DNA of 8,470 nt from Pseudomonadota bacterium. Its GTDB lineage: Bacteria; Pseudomonadota; Gammaproteobacteria; UBA5335. The DNA lies in contig PKCW01000035.1 in NCBI GenBank assembly GCA_002862965.1, positions 1-8,470 on the forward strand, written 5' to 3'. This document shows positions 5,995 to 8,470 of this stretch, piece after piece. The notes under the pieces are model-generated. The model ran no database searches and was not told the DNA's origin. It was given only the letters and a program-made list of their open reading frames with translations. Every line of letters begins with the position of its first letter. Within the stretch, counting starts at the first letter, position 1. The position numbers and the translations under genes were made by a program.

Positions 5995-6870
5995 TCACCG
6001 CAAAGAGACCGAATCGCTCGGGGGATGGGCCAGCCGCATGGATTCCCCATCGAGCACGAAGCGGGCCACCTCGCGACGGATGCCCGCCAGATGCGCCGGG
6101 AACGGCAGCAGCAGCCCCCACAGGATGTTGACGTGGTTGGCCTGCTCCAGAAACACCATGCGCGCCCGGCCGCCGCAGGCCTCGATGCGCCGCCACAGGC
6201 GCTTGCTGTTGCCCGGCCCCACCACCTTGTCCTTCGAGCCGTGCAGCAGCAGGAACGGCGGATTGCGTCCATCGACGTGATGGATCGGCTGGGAGGCCGC
6301 GTGGCCTTCCGCCGGACCGAAGGTGTCGGCGAGTTCCTCGCTCTGGAAGGGCAGAAAATCATAGGGCCCCGCCAGCCCGATGAAACCGGCCAGGGTCGCC
6401 GGCGAGCGGCCGTGCACGGCGAGGTAGCGCGCATCGAGTGCGAGCAGGGCGCCGATGTGGGCACCGGCCGAATGACCCATCAGGTAGAGCCGGTCCGGAT
6501 CGCCGCCCAGCCCGGCCGCATGACGCAGCGCCCAATCCACCGCGGCAGCGCCGTCCTCGACGAAGGTCGGGAAACGCACCTGCGGGTACAGTCGGTAGTC
6601 GGGCACGACCACCACGGCGCCCAGCGCGGCCAGACGGCGCGCCAGGAGGGCGTATTGCCGCCGGCCACCCTGCTTCCAGCGTCCGCCGTAGAAAAACACG
6701 ATGACGGGCAGGCCGCGCGCCGCACGCGGCGCATAGACATCCAGCTTTTGCCGCGGATGCGGCCCGAAGGCCGCCGTCTGGAGGCGTCGCGCCCCGAGCA
6801 GACCGGCGAACGCCCTTCCGCCCACCGCGTCGGTCACCTGCGGCCCGCCGTGCTCAGAGGATGGGCTCAT
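5995..6870 (-). CDS. Alpha/beta hydrolase (esterase/lipase, COG0657-like)
   Basis: Cytoplasmic serine hydrolase of 291 residues with no signal peptide. The alpha/beta fold is clear: VIVFFYGGRW at 56-65 supplies the oxyanion-hole strand and loop, VVVVPDYRLYP at 86-96 is the conserved strand before the nucleophile, GHSAGAH at 132-138 is the nucleophile elbow (Ser134), GSKDKVV at 211-217 carries the acid Asp214, and NHVN at 245-248 the base His246. This places it with the carboxylesterase/BD-FAE group, which takes short-chain esters or amides. The true substrate cannot be read from sequence. The ATG at 6870 lies inside the upstream VWA gene (17-base overlap), with a poor GGGGTG site 7 bases before it, so coupling to that gene is likely. 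The gene downstream is xthA. The catalytic triad appears intact. Confidence 0.9.
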   Translation of the reverse strand: MSPSSEHGGPQVTDAVGGRAFAGLLGARRLQTAAFGPHPRQKLDVYAPRAARGLPVIVFFYGGRWKQGGRRQYALLARRLAALGAVVVVPDYRLYPQVRFPTFVEDGAAAVDWALRHAAGLGGDPDRLYLMGHSAGAHIGALLALDARYLAVHGRSPATLAGFIGLAGPYDFLPFQSEELADTFGPAEGHAASQPIHHVDGRNPPFLLLHGSKDKVVGPGNSKRLWRRIEACGGRARMVFLEQANHVNILWGLLLPFPAHLAGIRREVARFVLDGESMRLAHPPSDSVSLR

Positions 6871-8092
6871 GCGGCCGCACCCCGGCGCCGGTGCCGCGTC
6901 CGCTGTTGAGCGCCCGCAGGCCTTGGGTCAGGCCATCCAGCGTCAGCGGATACATCTGCCCGTCCATGAGCTGGCGCACGATCGAGATCGAGGGCGTGCC
7001 TTCCCAGCGGCTCTCGGGCTCGGGATTGAGCCAGATGATGCGCCGGAAATGCGCCTGCATCCGCCGCATCCACACCGCGCCGGCCTCGGGATTGTGATGC
7101 TCGACGCTGCCGCCCTCGTGCAGGATTTCATAAGGGCTCATGGTGGCATCACCGACGAAGATGACCTTGTAATCCGGCCCGAAGGTCGCCAGCACCTCGG
7201 CGGTCGGGCTGCGCTCGGCGCGCCGGCGCCGGTTGTCCTTCCAGAGCCATTCATAGAGGAAATTGTGGAAATAGAAATATTCCAGATGCTTGAATTCGGA
7301 GCGGGCGGCGGAAAAGAGTTCCTGGGCCACGCGCACGTGATCGTCCATGGAGCCGCCCACGTCCATGAACAGCAGCACCTTGACCTGATTGCGCCGCTCG
7401 GGGACCAGCTTGAGGTCGAGATAGCCGGCATTGCGAGCGGTGGAGCGGATGGTGTCGTCGAGATCCAGCTCCAGCTCGTTGCCTTCGCGCACGAACTGGC
7501 GCAGCCGCTTGAGCGCGACCTTGATGTTGCGCGTGCCGAGCTCGACCTGATCGTCGTAGTTGCGGAACTCGCGCTGATCCCAGACCTTGACCGCGCTGCG
7601 ATGGCGCGCGCCGCCCTGGCCGATGCGCACGCCCTCGGGGTTGTAGCCATGGGCGCCGAAGGGCGAGCGCCCGGCCGTGCCGATGTTGCGGTTACCCCCC
7701 TCGTGGCGCTCCTTCTGGTTTTCCAGCCGCTCGCGCAGGGCCTCCATCAGCTTTTCCCAGCCGCCCAGGGACTCCACCAGCGCCTGTTCCTCGGGCGAGA
7801 GATTGAGCTCATGGCGCCGGGCCAGCCATTCGGGGGGAATGTGCCCCTCGGCGACCGCCTGCGCCAGTTGGCCGACGCGGTCCTCGGCGCCCTTGAAATA
7901 GGCCCCGAAGACCCGGTCGAAGCGGTCGTAATAGCGTTCGTCCTTGACCAGGCAGGTGCGCGCCAGAAAGTAGAAATCATCCAGATCGGCCACCACCACG
8001 CGCCGGTCGAGCGCGGCCAGGAGGCTCAGGAATTCGGTGATACTGACCGGCACCCCGCCTTGGCGCAGCGCGTAAAAGAAATCGACCAGCAT
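6854..8092 (-). CDS. VWA domain protein, CoxE-like, partner of MoxR AAA+ ATPase
   Basis: Cytosolic protein of 412 residues. The N-terminal half (about 1-130) is helical and acidic, with a VPVSITEFLSLLAAL helix and a charged stretch rich in Glu and Arg. A Gly/Arg/Asn-rich linker follows (131-165). The VWA domain spans about 236-400. It has a metal-ion-dependent adhesion site at DVGGSMDDH (244-252) after the strand KVLLFMD, and the later VGDATMSPYE block (313-322) with a possible metal-binding Thr. The first Ser of the usual DxSxS is Gly here. Such proteins are usually encoded next to a MoxR-type AAA+ ATPase and are thought to act with it as a chaperone or in metal-cofactor insertion, as CoxE/CoxD and CbbO/CbbQ do; the client here is unknown. 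The ATPase gene ends 29 bases upstream. The ATG at 8092 has a GGGAGG site 7 bases before it. The 3' end overlaps the hydrolase start by 17 bases. Confidence 0.88.
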   Translation of the reverse strand: MLVDFFYALRQGGVPVSITEFLSLLAALDRRVVVADLDDFYFLARTCLVKDERYYDRFDRVFGAYFKGAEDRVGQLAQAVAEGHIPPEWLARRHELNLSPEEQALVESLGGWEKLMEALRERLENQKERHEGGNRNIGTAGRSPFGAHGYNPEGVRIGQGGARHRSAVKVWDQREFRNYDDQVELGTRNIKVALKRLRQFVREGNELELDLDDTIRSTARNAGYLDLKLVPERRNQVKVLLFMDVGGSMDDHVRVAQELFSAARSEFKHLEYFYFHNFLYEWLWKDNRRRRAERSPTAEVLATFGPDYKVIFVGDATMSPYEILHEGGSVEHHNPEAGAVWMRRMQAHFRRIIWLNPEPESRWEGTPSISIVRQLMDGQMYPLTLDGLTQGLRALNSGRGTGAGVRPHEPIL

Positions 8093-8099
8093 TCCGCTC

Positions 8100-8105
8100 C
8101 CTCCC
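8100..8105 (-). promoter_or_regulatory. Ribosome binding site of the VWA gene
   Basis: On the minus strand a GGGAGG sequence lies about 7 bases before the ATG at 8092, within the short gap after the ATPase gene. It supports that start. Confidence 0.55.
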
Positions 8106-8121
8106 CGCGCGTTCGCGTCGC

Positions 8122-8470
8122 TTACAGATTGCCCTGTCGGCGGGCAATGAAGGCGAGCCGCTCGAACAGATGGATGTCCTGTTCGTTCTTGAGCAGGGCG
8201 CCGTAGAGCGGCGGAATGAGGTTGCTGGGGTCGGTGCTGCGAATCGCGTCGGCCGGGATGTCCTCGGCCAGCAGCAGCTTGAGCCAGTCCAGCAGCTCGG
8301 AGGTGGACGGCTTTTTCTTCAGCCCCGGCACCTCGCGCAGGTCGAAGAACACCTCCATGGCCTCGCGCACCAGCGCCTGCTTGATGCCCGGGAAATGCAC
8401 GTCCACGATCCGCAGCATGTTCTCCCGGTCGGGGAAGCGGATGTAGTGGAAGAAACAGCGGCGCAGGAAG
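8122..8470 (-). CDS. MoxR family AAA+ ATPase, C-terminal part only
   Basis: The last 116 codons of an ATPase whose start lies beyond the right edge; the stop is TAA at 8124-8122. The visible part opens with FLRRCFFHYIRFPDRENM, which matches the end of the AAA+ core in MoxR proteins (the arginine-rich LRRRC segment after sensor 1, then YIDYPDRE). It continues into the helical lid with VPGLKKKPSTSELLDWLKLLL and ends in FIARRQGNL. Walker A and B motifs would lie outside the window, so ATPase activity is inferred from the family. The VWA gene follows after 29 bases, the arrangement expected for a MoxR/VWA pair. The LDWLKLL motif is typical of the MoxR lid, which makes the family call fairly safe despite the short fragment. 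Confidence 0.85.
   Translation of the reverse strand, partial: FLRRCFFHYIRFPDRENMLRIVDVHFPGIKQALVREAMEVFFDLREVPGLKKKPSTSELLDWLKLLLAEDIPADAIRSTDPSNLIPPLYGALLKNEQDIHLFERLAFIARRQGNL

Noticed and set aside
6688..6699. Tyr-Gly-Gly in place of His-Gly-Gly at the hydrolase oxyanion hole
   Set aside because: I believe FYGG is common in this subfamily of COG0657 hydrolases, and the catalytic triad is intact, so it is not a sign of inactivation.

Overview
The window is GC-rich chromosomal DNA, almost entirely coding, with gene content that points to a proteobacterium. The PpnN and GlmU sequences resemble the gamma/beta types, and MurNAc-peptide import by AmpG implies a Gram-negative envelope. No mobile element, tRNA, rRNA, CRISPR array or sign of recent transfer was seen. 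I cannot name the genus.

Layout. (1) Positions 1-1337, minus strand: ppnN, a nucleotide 5'-monophosphate nucleosidase, cut off at its C-terminus by the window edge. (2) Positions 1338-1482: a divergent intergenic region with a probable promoter for the next gene. (3) Positions 1483-2097, plus strand: a PmtA-like SAM-dependent methyltransferase (phosphatidylethanolamine N-methyltransferase family), the only plus-strand gene. It converges on glmU with a gap of 9 bases. (4) Positions 2107-8470, minus strand: a packed run of seven genes read from right to left. The order is MoxR-type AAA+ ATPase (C-terminal part only), VWA/CoxE-like protein, alpha/beta hydrolase, xthA (exonuclease III family), ampG (muropeptide permease), a small Rieske ferredoxin-like protein, and glmU (UDP-GlcNAc synthesis).

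How the genes may work together. The seven minus-strand genes have at most about 40 bases between them. Three consecutive junctions (xthA/ampG, ampG/Rieske, Rieske/glmU) are exact 4-base ATGA overlaps, and the VWA and hydrolase genes overlap by 17 bases. This looks like one transcription unit with translational coupling, whose promoter lies beyond the right edge. Two functional themes are visible. AmpG (muropeptide recycling) and GlmU (final two steps to UDP-GlcNAc) both feed peptidoglycan and envelope synthesis. The MoxR AAA+/VWA pair is a known chaperone-like partnership of unknown client, here with a hydrolase attached. The Rieske protein has no obvious electron-transfer partner in view.

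Most of the window is recognisable core metabolism. The less ordinary parts are the MoxR-VWA-hydrolase module, the Rieske protein inserted between two cell-wall genes, the PmtA-like lipid methyltransferase, and a few small sequence structures (a 12-base tandem repeat at the xthA/ampG junction and an 8-bp perfect hairpin after the methyltransferase gene). I found no convincing wholly new system.
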